64,000 nt of DNA from the NCBI GenBank assembly GCA_902168185.1, contig CABHOV010000041.1:124001-188000 (forward strand). Reading direction: 5' to 3'. Made by a program: the position numbers and the translations under genes. The stretch is from an uncultured Bacteroides sp. (GTDB lineage: Bacteria > Bacteroidota > Bacteroidia > Cytophagales > Cyclobacteriaceae). Positions 40,840-50,755 of this stretch are shown piece after piece. Within the stretch, counting starts at the first letter, position 1; each line of letters opens with the position of its first letter. The notes beneath the pieces are model-generated. The model was not told the origin of the DNA. It saw only the letters and a program-made list of their open reading frames with translations, and did not search any database.

Positions 40840-43371
40840 TTACTGTCCTACAAGAAAAACTGCATTGGATAAAAGCATTTTTCCATCCTCCCAGAAGCAA
40901 CGGAACATCGGGTTATCCACGAGGTATACAATGTTACCGCGGCCTTTTTGTTCAACACCAAACACTAAACTGTTTGCCAATTTTTCGTTTGCATATTTAC
41001 CAGCAAATCCCTGAACAGGTTTTTGCTTTCCTTTTAGTACACCTACGTTCCATCCATTTTCGATATACCCGTATCGTAGCTCGTTTGTTTTCAGAGAATA
41101 ATAAGTGGCAGGTAATCCAAATCCGAGTGGATGCGAATTGTCAAGCGTGACCTTGTAAATTGCACCTCCTATAAAATTGGAAATCTCTTTTCGGTCTGCA
41201 TCTTCGTAGCGGGTAAGAGCATCTTGCTTCGCTATATCTTTCTCTTTCTTCTCCGCCTTCTCTTTTTCATCATCATCTGTATAGGGCTTCAATGCAAAAC
41301 CTTTTTTATCCGCGAAAGCATCCAACCCGTTTGCGATAACTATCAGTTTCCCTCCGGCTGATACCCATCCGGAAATCTTCTCCAGGAATTTTTCATCAAG
41401 TGATGAATATCTTCCTTCGGGGATAATTAGTACATCATATTTATTCAACGCAACATACTTTATATAGTCTGTGCCAAGCGTTGTAATGGGGTAGTGTAAT
41501 TGTTGCTCGAAGAAATACCAGATTTCACCTGTAGACAACGAAGACGTCTCATCACCGAATAACAACGCAACGTTTGGCGCCTTCACGTAATTGACAGAGC
41601 TTGAACCGAAGTCTTTTCCACTTTCAACAAAACCTGTTGGTGAAGTGTATATTTTGCGACCCAGACTTTTAGCAAGAGATTGAACTGTATTATCAAAGTC
41701 TTCTACTTTTTCATTATTTCTTCGTGTGACGATTAGAGCTCCACGGTCGAAATCCTTACCATTTACTTTGAACGCCTTTAACGAAGAACGAACCTTTATA
41801 CCTTTTTGCATGAGTGCGGAAAGAAAAGCAACGTCCTTTACACCTTGATACTGGAATATATAGGCGTACGGTTTAGAGGCTATTGTTGTATTATCGGAAA
41901 CTTTAGATTCATAGGCTTTACCTGCGTTGATGCGTTCGGTTAGTGCATAAGCTTTCAGATTATAAGCGTACATCAAGTTCCATGCCGTGACATCATACGT
42001 TAATGAGTCCGGTAATTTTGATTGTGGCTCAAACACCGCAGTAATGAATCGTGATTTTGGTTGATATATATTCACCACAATATCCTCTGTAGAAACCGAA
42101 ACATTTGTAGTGGTTTGTGTTTGATAGTCAAAACCACGTGTTGCTTTGCCAGCAGAAGCATAACCATACTTAATCGAATGAGCATCCATCCATTTTGCAA
42201 GCTGATCGATCTTGTCGGGATTGTTGTTCCCTTTAATCACGTATGTTTTATAGGTTGATGCCGGGTTGTTAAGATTATCACGAAAGTACTTTTCGAACTC
42301 ATCTACCACACGGCTATGGTTAATCGAAGTAATCTCTACAGTGGATAAACCGGTTGTATGATGATGTGTCAGACGATCTTTCAATGTTAGTGGATCGCCC
42401 TCTTTTGTAGTGATTGTGATTCCGGTTTGTCCACCTTGCTCATACGTCATGCCAATGGCACCGCTATAGGTTGGGTATGTATCTCCGTAGCTTGGATAGT
42501 ATAGATCGAATACTTCTTTGGTGAAATATAGCCATCCTTGCTCATCAAAATACTTAGAATTATTCTTCCCGATCATCACCTGGAATTCACGCTGCCATTT
42601 TGATATGATCTCATGAAAAGGTTCTGCGGCAGGAGCAAAGAAGTAAGGATGATTATGGCCTTGCTCATGAAAGTCAACATGTACATGAGGCATCCACTGA
42701 TTATATACTTTTAAACGTGCTTGCGTTTCAGTCTGTGTGCCCCAAGCCCAATCGCGGTTCAAATCAAACATATAGTGGTTAGCGCGTCCGCCAGGCCAAG
42801 GCTCATTATGTTCGTGTGAATCTTCACTGCCATTCGGAGGCACGTTGCCATACTGATTGTAAAAATTAGCATAGCGATCGCGACCGTCAGGATTAAGGCA
42901 TGGATCCAGAATTACTACTGTATTCTTAAGCCACTCTTGCGTTTTCTGATTCTGCGGATTACTCAATTCATATAGTGTTTGCATGGATGCTTCTGTACTG
43001 TTCGCTTCATTGCCGTGTACATTATAGCTCAACCACACAATAGCTTTTTTATCTGCAGAAGGAGCACCTTCGGCCATGCCGGCTTTCTTCAGATTGTTTA
43101 AACGGATCTGTTCAAGATTTTGAAAATTTTCAGGCGATGTAACAACAACGTACACCAATGGACGATGTTCATATGTTTCGCCATATTGATAGAACTCTAC
43201 ATTTGGAAGAGCATCGGCTACATGTTTATAGTATTCAACAACGCGATGATGGCGAGTGAAACGGTCACCAAGTTCGTATCCTAAAAAATCTTTTGGACTA
43301 AGAAGTTTTTGTTGTGCCTGGAGGCTGAAGGAAATAAGCGTTAAAATAAAAAAGAGAATACGTTTATTCAT
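40840..43371 (-). CDS. Exported M14 zinc carboxypeptidase
   Basis: The protein has 843 residues. A signal peptide ends at about 19 (SLQAQ). The M14 catalytic domain (about 45-380) has the zinc ligands in NVHGNEA (HxxE) and the downstream His in HVDFHEQGHNH; DLNRDW supplies the substrate-binding Arg. The C-terminal 450 residues form an additional domain with LLFGDETSSL and LIIPEGRYSS, common in Bacteroidota M14 proteins. It likely trims peptides in the periplasm, complementing DPP-IV. Confidence 0.92.
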   Translation of the reverse strand: MNKRILFFILTLISFSLQAQQKLLSPKDFLGYELGDRFTRHHRVVEYYKHVADALPNVEFYQYGETYEHRPLVYVVVTSPENFQNLEQIRLNNLKKAGMAEGAPSADKKAIVWLSYNVHGNEANSTEASMQTLYELSNPQNQKTQEWLKNTVVILDPCLNPDGRDRYANFYNQYGNVPPNGSEDSHEHNEPWPGGRANHYMFDLNRDWAWGTQTETQARLKVYNQWMPHVHVDFHEQGHNHPYFFAPAAEPFHEIISKWQREFQVMIGKNNSKYFDEQGWLYFTKEVFDLYYPSYGDTYPTYSGAIGMTYEQGGQTGITITTKEGDPLTLKDRLTHHHTTGLSTVEITSINHSRVVDEFEKYFRDNLNNPASTYKTYVIKGNNNPDKIDQLAKWMDAHSIKYGYASAGKATRGFDYQTQTTTNVSVSTEDIVVNIYQPKSRFITAVFEPQSKLPDSLTYDVTAWNLMYAYNLKAYALTERINAGKAYESKVSDNTTIASKPYAYIFQYQGVKDVAFLSALMQKGIKVRSSLKAFKVNGKDFDRGALIVTRRNNEKVEDFDNTVQSLAKSLGRKIYTSPTGFVESGKDFGSSSVNYVKAPNVALLFGDETSSLSTGEIWYFFEQQLHYPITTLGTDYIKYVALNKYDVLIIPEGRYSSLDEKFLEKISGWVSAGGKLIVIANGLDAFADKKGFALKPYTDDDEKEKAEKKEKDIAKQDALTRYEDADRKEISNFIGGAIYKVTLDNSHPLGFGLPATYYSLKTNELRYGYIENGWNVGVLKGKQKPVQGFAGKYANEKLANSLVFGVEQKGRGNIVYLVDNPMFRCFWEDGKMLLSNAVFLVGQ

Positions 43372-43426
43372 ATAGCAAGGTTAAGTTCAGTGGGTAAGGT
43401 ATTTTAAATATCAATAAGCACGAGTG

Positions 43427-43951
43427 TTAATTTTTTAAAAGGTGTTTCACTTGTGGCCAGTGGTGATGTATATGTTCATGAAAGAAAGCCATCGCTTGCA
43501 GAACGTCAAGCCTCCCGACAACGGGATGTTTATAAATTTTCTTTCGGATATTTTTGTAAGCCATTTTTTCAAGGAGATCCCGAAGTACGTTTCTGACGGA
43601 GTCCCATTGCCGTATAAGTTCTTGCAAAGGTAATGCATCCGGTGTGTTTTCAGTGAGTACTTTGGGAGCACTATACTTAATAGGGAGCCGCTGTGATGCT
43701 TTCAATACGAGAAGTTTAAAAACCTCCAGTGGTCCTGAGTTGTCGAGCTGATCTACTCCAAGCGATTTCTTGCGCATATAGAGTACCGATAGTTTTTCTG
43801 AAACCATGATGTGTGTGAGAATCTGGTTGATAGACCACTTACCCTGTAGTGCCTTCCAGAGTATATCTTCATTCAACGCGATTAATTCGTTCAGTAGTTT
43901 TTTTCGATCTGTTTCAATCTGCTCAAAGCGGATGCGGAGTTTCGGATGCAT
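43427..43951 (-). CDS. DinB-superfamily protein
   Basis: The protein has 174 residues and is helical. The family features are WSINQILTHIMVSEK (His near 47) and the C-terminal FFHEHIHHHWPQV, rich in His, providing the metal site. It is the second DinB-fold gene within 4 kb and shares little with the first. Function unknown; DinB_2-type transferases are the closest known. Confidence 0.82.
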   Translation of the reverse strand: MHPKLRIRFEQIETDRKKLLNELIALNEDILWKALQGKWSINQILTHIMVSEKLSVLYMRKKSLGVDQLDNSGPLEVFKLLVLKASQRLPIKYSAPKVLTENTPDALPLQELIRQWDSVRNVLRDLLEKMAYKNIRKKIYKHPVVGRLDVLQAMAFFHEHIHHHWPQVKHLLKN

Positions 43952-44017
43952 GGAGTAATCGTATATATCTATATAAAAATAAAGTATCTTTAGCTAAACC
44001 AAAACTTAATCACCTTT

Positions 44018-44263
44018 ATGGAAAATCAGCAAACAGCTCCGGTGTTATCGACCAAAGATTGGGTCGTTACTCTCTTAATTTCGTTTATACCGCTTGTGGG
44101 TTTAATCATGTTATTCGTCTGGGCCTTCGGTTCGAGCGAGAATCCGAATAAAAGCAATTGGGCAAAAGCTATATTGATCTGGTACGCCATTGGATCTGTG
44201 TTTGCAATCATCTTGTGGGTAACGGTATTCGCTGCCATTATGAGTAACTATCAAAATTACTAA
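44018..44263 (+). CDS. Small two-helix membrane protein
   Basis: The protein has 81 residues: a short polar N-terminus, a helix at about 13-37 (WVVTLLISFIPLVGLIMLFVWAF), an NPNKSNWAKA linker and a second helix at about 48-74. Similar short proteins are common in Bacteroidota; no function is assigned. A TATCTTTAG box at 43985-43993 resembles the -7 element. A terminator follows. Confidence 0.8.
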   Translation: MENQQTAPVLSTKDWVVTLLISFIPLVGLIMLFVWAFGSSENPNKSNWAKAILIWYAIGSVFAIILWVTVFAAIMSNYQNY

Positions 44264-44275
44264 ACGTAATTTAAG

Positions 44276-44300
44276 GAAGGCTGATGGATCGTCAGCCTTC
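44276..44300. terminator. Bidirectional terminator between convergent genes
   Basis: GAAGGCTGA (44276-44284) pairs with TCAGCCTTC (44292-44300) around a 7-nt loop. Confidence 0.8.
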
Positions 44301-44302
44301 TC

Positions 44303-47300
44303 TTATAGTTTTCGGGTTACGAACGAAATGGTTGTGCCTTGCGTGTTTTGCATGATAAACTGCCCTTCGATAGCTTCGGCTCTTCGTTTCATATTTCGCA
44401 GGCCGTTGCCTTTTGCAGAACCATTTACAGAAACGCCTTTGCCGTTATCTTTGATCACCATTTTAAATTCACCATGATCGACCGCGAGCAACACCGTTAC
44501 CTCGGTAGCGTGTGCGTGCTTTACGATGTTGTTGATCGCTTCCTTAAAAATCAAGTATATATTTTGCTTTTGAACCGGATCAAGAATTTTAGAAGTATCT
44601 ATACCGATTGCCTGAAATTCGAAACGTATATTTTTGGCCTGCAGTAATTCGGTAGCGAAATCTTTCATGCGCAACATCAGTGCCTCCAGTGTATCATATC
44701 GGTTGTCGATAGACCATACTATATCGCTCATGGTTGTCACCACTTCTCGGCTCAATTCGCTAATGCCTTTCAGATATACTTTACTCTCACTTTCTTCCGA
44801 TCCATTTTGGACAAGATCAGAATAAATGGAAATGCGCGTAAGACTGGAACCGACTTCATCGTGTAGGTCACTTGCTATTTTATTCCGCAAGCGCTCAACT
44901 TTCAGAGATTGCTCCAGGCGATAACGATGTATAGCATACATGATACTGATGGAAACTATTATCACGAACACGATAAACCACCACGTTTGCCAGAATGGAG
45001 GATGGATGGTTACAACGGTAGATATACCAGGATCAGTCCAGTAGCCATCGGAGTTAGCTGCTTTTACATGAAATATATAGTGCCCCGGATCAAGATTAGT
45101 GTAGTGTGCTTCCCGCTCGTTGCCGGCTTCAACCCAGTCGCGATCAAAACCTTCAAGCTTGTAGGTATACTTTATTTTATCGGGGGATGAGAATTCAATT
45201 GCTGCAAAGGAGAATGTAATATAGTTCTGCGAGTATTCAAGGTCTATCTTCTGCTGCGGTTGATAAAATTTATCAAATATAGTATAGCCTTGTAGCATCA
45301 ACGATGGAGGCGTTGTGTTCGCTTTGATTTCCTCGGGCTTAAAGATGCTAACGCCGTTAACGCCTCCGAAGTAGAATTCGCCAGAAGAGCTTTTAAGCGC
45401 AGCATTTGAATTGAATTCGTTGCTCTGGAGGCCATCGTCTTCCGTATAGTTATTAAAGCTATAGGTTTTAGGGTTGAATTTACTGAGACCGCCATTGGAA
45501 CTGATCCAGTAATTTCCATCGGCATCTTCCAGCATTTCATAAACTACATTATTCGGCAGTCCATCCTTCTCGAAGAAGTGTATAAATTTTCCGCTATTTA
45601 TATTCAACTTGTTGAGACCGCTGTGTGTACAGATCCAAAATATACTATCATTTTGTTGTGTTATACTGATCACTACCTGGTCGCTCAAGCCGGTTGCATT
45701 TTTTTGATCGTAACGGTAGTTGGTAAACTTTTGGGTGCGCTTGTCAAGCATGCTCATGCCACCACCCCAAAATCCAATCCACAGATTTCCTTTTTTGTCT
45801 TTGGTGATGCTGTTGATAAAATTGGAGCCTATCGTATTATCGTCATCTGGATTAAAACGATATTGTGTTACGTTTTCATCTTGAGGATTATAGTGCAGCA
45901 GACCATTTTCATTCGTTCCAATCCACAAGGTGTTATCGTCATCCATCATCAATTCATTCACCATTGTTATTTTACCCAACGGTGAATTATGAGCACCCAG
46001 ATAGAATGTAGACTTGCCAGTATATTTTTCATAACGCACAAGGCCGGCACTGAAGGAAGCAATCCAGAAAACACCATCCTTATAAATCATCTTGTATATA
46101 TTGCTTGCTATATTTCCGCGGTTATCGCTAATCGTTAGTTGGCGGAATGATTTTGTTTTAGGATTGAATATGTTGATGGGCCCACTTTCCGAGCCTATCC
46201 ATATATTCTTCTCGTCATCTTCACAAAATGACCATGTCATGTTTTGCGATAGACTGTTTGGATCGCCTTGCTTGTTTTGATAAGTCTCGAAAATATTTTT
46301 ATGTGGGTCATACAAGTCCAATCCATTTCCCGAGACCCATACTATGCCGGTACGATCTTCCATCAGTGCGTAAATGGAATTGTTGCTGATACCTGAAGGG
46401 TTCGCTGGATTATGCTGGTAGGTATAGAATTTTTTGGATTGATTATCATAGAATCGGAGGCCGTTGTTTGTACCAATCCATACGTTGTTGTGCGTATCAC
46501 ATATAATTTTATTCACATCGTTCTGAAGAAAATTCGGTACGCGAATGAAACGATTTACCGATCGATCCAGAATAATCACACCAGCTTCATAACTGCCAAT
46601 CCATAAGTTACCCTGCTTGTCTTCTGCTATAGATGTTATGCGATTACCGCCCTCTAATCCATACTCACCTTGTGCATTATAACGTTGAAAGCGGATTCCC
46701 TTTTCATCTTCGATAACACGATTTAAACCACCGTTCCATGTGCCGATCCAGATCGTTCCGCGGTTATCACAAAATAATGTTCGTACTGCGTTGTCACTGA
46801 TAGATTGTTGATCATCCGGATCATTCTTGAAGCTGGTAAAAGTATTCGTCTTTTCATTGTATAGATTGAGACCGCTTCCCCAGGACGAAATCCAGAGCCT
46901 TCCCTTTTTATCTTTTACAATATAGTTAGGCCTGTTACCGCTGATAGAAGTAGAGTCTTGCGACTTATGATAGTATTGCACGAACCTGTCTTCCTTACGT
47001 ATATATTTGCACAGCCCCTGAAATGTACCAACCCATAAATCTCCCTTGTTATCTTCTTGTACAGACCAAACCCAATTGTGAGTAAGCGTTGTACTGTCGA
47101 ATGGATTGTTTTTGAAAACTTTAAAATGGTTGCCATCAAATCGGTTTAGTCCGTCCTGCGTGCCGATCCAGATATACCCATAGCTGTCCTGAAAAATGCA
47201 ATAGGGTTGTGATTGCGAGAGACCGTCTTTAATGGTGAGATGATTAAATCGAAAAGGTATAGATTGGGTGTGTGCCCATTGTGTCGATACTAGAAAAAGA

Positions 47301-47329
47301 AATATACAGAAGGTCAGGTATGTTCTCAC
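44303..47329 (-). CDS. Two-component-propeller sensor histidine kinase (HisKA_3 type)
   Basis: The protein has 1008 residues. It has a signal peptide (about 1-22), then two seven-bladed propellers of Reg_prop repeats (about 25-650, recurring IWIGTxxGLxR), a Y_Y_Y domain (about 690-760), a transmembrane helix (about 775-797), a HisKA_3 dimerisation domain with phospho-acceptor His in SDLHDEVGSSLTR (about 815-827) and a HATPase domain (NNIVKHAHAT, DNGKG). In gut Bacteroides such proteins sense polysaccharide fragments but are fused hybrids with a receiver and AraC HTH; this one stops after the ATPase and so needs a separate NarL regulator. None is adjacent. GTG start. Confidence 0.93.
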   Translation of the reverse strand: MRTYLTFCIFLFLVSTQWAHTQSIPFRFNHLTIKDGLSQSQPYCIFQDSYGYIWIGTQDGLNRFDGNHFKVFKNNPFDSTTLTHNWVWSVQEDNKGDLWVGTFQGLCKYIRKEDRFVQYYHKSQDSTSISGNRPNYIVKDKKGRLWISSWGSGLNLYNEKTNTFTSFKNDPDDQQSISDNAVRTLFCDNRGTIWIGTWNGGLNRVIEDEKGIRFQRYNAQGEYGLEGGNRITSIAEDKQGNLWIGSYEAGVIILDRSVNRFIRVPNFLQNDVNKIICDTHNNVWIGTNNGLRFYDNQSKKFYTYQHNPANPSGISNNSIYALMEDRTGIVWVSGNGLDLYDPHKNIFETYQNKQGDPNSLSQNMTWSFCEDDEKNIWIGSESGPINIFNPKTKSFRQLTISDNRGNIASNIYKMIYKDGVFWIASFSAGLVRYEKYTGKSTFYLGAHNSPLGKITMVNELMMDDDNTLWIGTNENGLLHYNPQDENVTQYRFNPDDDNTIGSNFINSITKDKKGNLWIGFWGGGMSMLDKRTQKFTNYRYDQKNATGLSDQVVISITQQNDSIFWICTHSGLNKLNINSGKFIHFFEKDGLPNNVVYEMLEDADGNYWISSNGGLSKFNPKTYSFNNYTEDDGLQSNEFNSNAALKSSSGEFYFGGVNGVSIFKPEEIKANTTPPSLMLQGYTIFDKFYQPQQKIDLEYSQNYITFSFAAIEFSSPDKIKYTYKLEGFDRDWVEAGNEREAHYTNLDPGHYIFHVKAANSDGYWTDPGISTVVTIHPPFWQTWWFIVFVIIVSISIMYAIHRYRLEQSLKVERLRNKIASDLHDEVGSSLTRISIYSDLVQNGSEESESKVYLKGISELSREVVTTMSDIVWSIDNRYDTLEALMLRMKDFATELLQAKNIRFEFQAIGIDTSKILDPVQKQNIYLIFKEAINNIVKHAHATEVTVLLAVDHGEFKMVIKDNGKGVSVNGSAKGNGLRNMKRRAEAIEGQFIMQNTQGTTISFVTRKL

Positions 47330-47380
47330 GGATGGTCAAAGGGTCAATTGCCAAACAACGAAAATACAATTTCGCGCGCA

Positions 47381-48268
47381 CTAAACGAATCGCTTGAGAA
47401 TAGAATTTACTTGTGCGAGGTAACTGCCGCCAAAAAGATTCACGTGTACGAGCAACGGATATAAATTATAAAGGTCAACGCGATCATGAAATTGAGGCGA
47501 CAAAGGAAACTCTTCGTGATAAGCTTCCAGGAATTCGGAATTGAATCCTCCAAACAGTCGTGTCATAGCCAAGTCCATTTCGCGGTGGCCAAAATATACT
47601 GCAGGGTCAATCAGGCAAGGCGCTCCGTTGTGACTGATGATCACGTTGCCACTCCACAAATCTCCATGGAGCAACGAAGGTGACTCTTCCGGAAGGAGCG
47701 AAGGTAGCTTAGTATATAGTGTGTCGAAGTTTCGAAGAAGAGATTTTTCAGTACGTCCGGATTGTGTCGCAAGTTTTAGCTGAACTTGCAACCGTTGATG
47801 AATAAAGAAATCGACCCAGGAAGAATTTGTTGTGTTCGTTTGAGGAAGCGAACCTATATAATTTGAGTGATCCAGTCCAAAAAGTAAAGAACTGGTTCGG
47901 TGAAGTGCAGCGAGTTGTTGTCCAAGATCCTTCCAGTAATTTGCCGATCGTGATGATTGATCAATGAATTCCAATAAAAGAAATTGATCTCCTTCTGCTT
48001 GGGACACAGCGATAACTTCCGGTATATAAATGCTTTTCGTAGCGCTAAGGTTTTTCAGGCCTTTTGCCTCGGCTTCGAACATGCCTGGAAATTTTGAAGC
48101 ATCATTCCATTTAAGAAAATATCTTCCTTCCGATGTTGAAAGTTTACCTCCGTTATTGATGCATCCACCCCCTATAAATGAAAAGTCTTTTATAAGAATA
48201 GAAGAAGAAACCTGTTGTTGTAATAAGGTGTGTACACGTTGATGAATAGCTTCGGGAATACCTCTCAT
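47381..48268 (-). CDS. Fructosamine kinase family protein
   Basis: This 295-residue aminoglycoside-phosphotransferase-like kinase deglycates Amadori products on proteins or small amines. It has FIGGGCINNGGKL near the N-terminus (the family GGxIN), the catalytic loop LLHGDLWSGN (about 195-204) and the metal site LIDPAVYFGHREMDLAM. Length fits. It lies 51 nt upstream of the kinase gene on the same strand, though no functional tie is evident. Confidence 0.92.
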   Translation of the reverse strand: MRGIPEAIHQRVHTLLQQQVSSSILIKDFSFIGGGCINNGGKLSTSEGRYFLKWNDASKFPGMFEAEAKGLKNLSATKSIYIPEVIAVSQAEGDQFLLLEFIDQSSRSANYWKDLGQQLAALHRTSSLLFGLDHSNYIGSLPQTNTTNSSWVDFFIHQRLQVQLKLATQSGRTEKSLLRNFDTLYTKLPSLLPEESPSLLHGDLWSGNVIISHNGAPCLIDPAVYFGHREMDLAMTRLFGGFNSEFLEAYHEEFPLSPQFHDRVDLYNLYPLLVHVNLFGGSYLAQVNSILKRFV

Positions 48269-48310
48269 TCTATTTTTAATAAAGGTATGTAGGCACTATA
48301 CATATCACTA

Positions 48311-50365
48311 CTACTGAAGCTTCCAACCTGTTTTTATACCGGTGAAATAATTGATGCCCGGTGCCGCATTATAGTATCTGCCTCCGAGCGCGTTCAAGTC
48401 ATTTCCCAAGCTATATTTCTCGTCAAGCAGATTGTCGACACCACCAAAGATATCGAGTGATAACTTCTTCCATTCCTTACGAAAGCCTGCGCGGGCTGCC
48501 AACAGTGAATAACTGTTTGCGTAGTCGGTGTTGGCATCGTTCAATGGTATACTGCTGGTATAGGTATAGTTTACATTTGCATAAACACCTGATTGAAGCT
48601 CAGCATCCATACTGGCGAAAAGTATGTTAGGCGCTACACCGGTTAGATCATTGCCGTCATAGCTGGTGTTATCTTTTTTATAGTCTTTAAATGTATAATC
48701 ATTAAAAGTATAACTGGTGGAAAGCCTGAAGTCTGATAAAAAAGCCTGAGGAGATAAATCAGGCGACCAGCTCAATTGTACTTCAGCACCTCGCTGCAGT
48801 GTCTTTCCTGCATTTACAAAGTACTCTCCGGAGTCCTCAAGACGTCGTACAACAATGGTTTGGTCGAGATGAAAATTATATACTACCAAATCGTATGATA
48901 GTGTTTTTTGGAGCGCTGTTCCGCGAACACCAAACTCGATATTGTTGCCGCGTTCCGGATTTAAACTCTTATCAAAATATCCGGCAGACGGATATAGCTC
49001 CTGGACAGTAGGAGGCGAGTAACCCTGACTATAGCTTGCATGGATGGATAGGTCATCGTTTACTTTTTTAAGTAAAGCAACTCGCGGAGAGAACACTACA
49101 TCGAATTTCCTCTCGGCTTCAAAAGAAGGTATATCTGAGAGTCGCAGAAACGATACATTAAGTTTATTTATACTTCCGCCAAGCGTTACAAAGAAATCAG
49201 AAGGAAGAAAGAATTCCGCTTGTGCAAATGCAAAGTATGTATTGATGGAAATCTCATCATCAGTTTGCAATGCGCCACTTTGCCCAAGGTTGTTCGCATA
49301 TACTTTTACAGGCGAAAAGCTTCGCTGATATTCTCCGCCAAAATTTACTTTACCTTTTGTGAAATCGTATTGTGTATTGGTTCGGGCACCAAATCCTTGC
49401 TCTGCTCGGCGTTCATAGTTACGGATGGTTGGGTTGTCAAATTGAGTAAGCGTTCCGTATGCACCTGTCTTATTAGACCACCGGTCATTCCAGCGATAAT
49501 CATAACTTAAGCCTGAGTAAAAAGTTTTGTTATATATAGTGGCGCGTTGTTCAGCCGCGCCAGGGCCGGCTCCGCTTGCTGGTCGCGCTTGCTTCGGATT
49601 TTCATCGAACTGCTGTTTGGTAAGTGCTCCCGGTGTTTGATAGTATATATCCGTATATAAAATGTTCGCTGACAAAGTTCCTTTATCACTTACTATAAAA
49701 TCGCCTTGTGTCTGTACAACGTCTCTCGCCATTTTAGTCTGTTCGCGATAGCCATCGGATTGCTGGTGCGCATAGAGCACCCGTATGTTTGATTGCTCAC
49801 CCTGTGCTTTTGCCTGTGCACTATATTGCATAAGCCCATAGCTCCCTGCCAATGCAGAGATATTTACACCACTTGGTGTAGCCGGAGAATTTTTTAGTAA
49901 CAGCACACCACCCGTACCTGCACCATATAAGCTTGTCCCAGGTCCCTTTATAATCTCAGCCTGTTGAAAAGAACTCTGATCAAAAAGGTTGATATAGGTA
50001 TTGCCACCAGCATCTGTAAAGGGTAAACCATTCCAGTATACTTTAACATTTCGCACACCGAATGGTGAGCGTAGTGAACTTCCGCGTATAGCCAGTCGGT
50101 AGCTTCCTGGTGAACGTTCTTCCATTCGGACACCAGGTATAGTATTGATCGCAGGAAGCAGTGAAGAATTGTTAAATCTTGAAAAGTCTTTTTCGCTCAC
50201 AACGCCAACCGAAGCCGGTATTTCTGACAAAGGCCTATCGTATTGAAAGGCCTCTATCACTACTTCTGAAAGTATTTTTGTCGAGTCTGTTGATCGACTT
50301 TCTTGTTGTGCCGTAGCGGAAAAAGCAAGCACTATACAAATAAAAAGAATTAAACCTCGTATCAT
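48311..50365 (-). CDS. TonB-dependent outer-membrane receptor
   Basis: The protein has 684 residues. A signal peptide ends at about 19 (FSATAQ). A plug domain (about 40-160) has SEIPASVGVVSEKDF and AEIIKGPGTSLYGAGTGGVLLL. A 22-stranded barrel follows, ending in a C-terminal strand (NYFTGIKTGWKL with terminal Q). There is no N-terminal carboxypeptidase-like extension as in SusC. The substrate may be an iron chelate or vitamin; nothing adjacent settles it. Confidence 0.93.
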   Translation of the reverse strand: MIRGLILFICIVLAFSATAQQESRSTDSTKILSEVVIEAFQYDRPLSEIPASVGVVSEKDFSRFNNSSLLPAINTIPGVRMEERSPGSYRLAIRGSSLRSPFGVRNVKVYWNGLPFTDAGGNTYINLFDQSSFQQAEIIKGPGTSLYGAGTGGVLLLKNSPATPSGVNISALAGSYGLMQYSAQAKAQGEQSNIRVLYAHQQSDGYREQTKMARDVVQTQGDFIVSDKGTLSANILYTDIYYQTPGALTKQQFDENPKQARPASGAGPGAAEQRATIYNKTFYSGLSYDYRWNDRWSNKTGAYGTLTQFDNPTIRNYERRAEQGFGARTNTQYDFTKGKVNFGGEYQRSFSPVKVYANNLGQSGALQTDDEISINTYFAFAQAEFFLPSDFFVTLGGSINKLNVSFLRLSDIPSFEAERKFDVVFSPRVALLKKVNDDLSIHASYSQGYSPPTVQELYPSAGYFDKSLNPERGNNIEFGVRGTALQKTLSYDLVVYNFHLDQTIVVRRLEDSGEYFVNAGKTLQRGAEVQLSWSPDLSPQAFLSDFRLSTSYTFNDYTFKDYKKDNTSYDGNDLTGVAPNILFASMDAELQSGVYANVNYTYTSSIPLNDANTDYANSYSLLAARAGFRKEWKKLSLDIFGGVDNLLDEKYSLGNDLNALGGRYYNAAPGINYFTGIKTGWKLQ

Positions 50366-50471
50366 TGCGTAGGGAGAAGCCTAAAATATAACAGAATCTC
50401 CCTTCCATCAAAGAAAATAGAACCAAAAGGTTCACAATTGGGTTATAATATCAAACTACAACAATTAAATC

Positions 50472-50708
50472 ATGGGAAGACCTCCAGTATTACCGAAGAA
50501 GAAAAAAGACGGGTTTTGGCTTGAAATACGCAATAAGGGTGCAAAATCGGGTGGTACGATTCTTATCCGCGACACATATGAGGCAATGATGCAAGCTGCC
50601 AGACAATATGAAATAACAAAAGACGTGGTCATTTTAGGAGAACACCGCAATGGCAAGAAAGTTGAAGATGCCTCGCGTAAAAGAAAAAGTACTGCTGAAG
50701 CTGAATAG
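50472..50708 (+). CDS. Small basic hypothetical protein
   Basis: The protein has 78 residues and is Lys/Arg-rich at both ends (GRPPVLPKKKKDGFW; EDASRKRKSTAEAE) with a central predicted helix (DTYEAMMQAARQYEI). The GRPP start resembles an AT-hook-like minor-groove motif, so nucleic-acid binding is possible. It is convergent with ispH. No named family is recognised. Confidence 0.75.
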   Translation: MGRPPVLPKKKKDGFWLEIRNKGAKSGGTILIRDTYEAMMQAARQYEITKDVVILGEHRNGKKVEDASRKRKSTAEAE

Positions 50709-50718
50709 TTAAAACATA

Positions 50719-50755
50719 ACTGGAGTCTGCAGTTTTAGGACTGCGGACTTCCAGT
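50719..50755. terminator. Hairpin spanning the ispH 3' end
   Basis: ACTGGAGTCTGCAG (50719-50732) pairs with CTGCGGACTTCCAGT (50741-50755) with one bulge and one G-T pair. The ispH stop codon is in the loop, so the terminator overlaps coding sequence. Confidence 0.65.
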
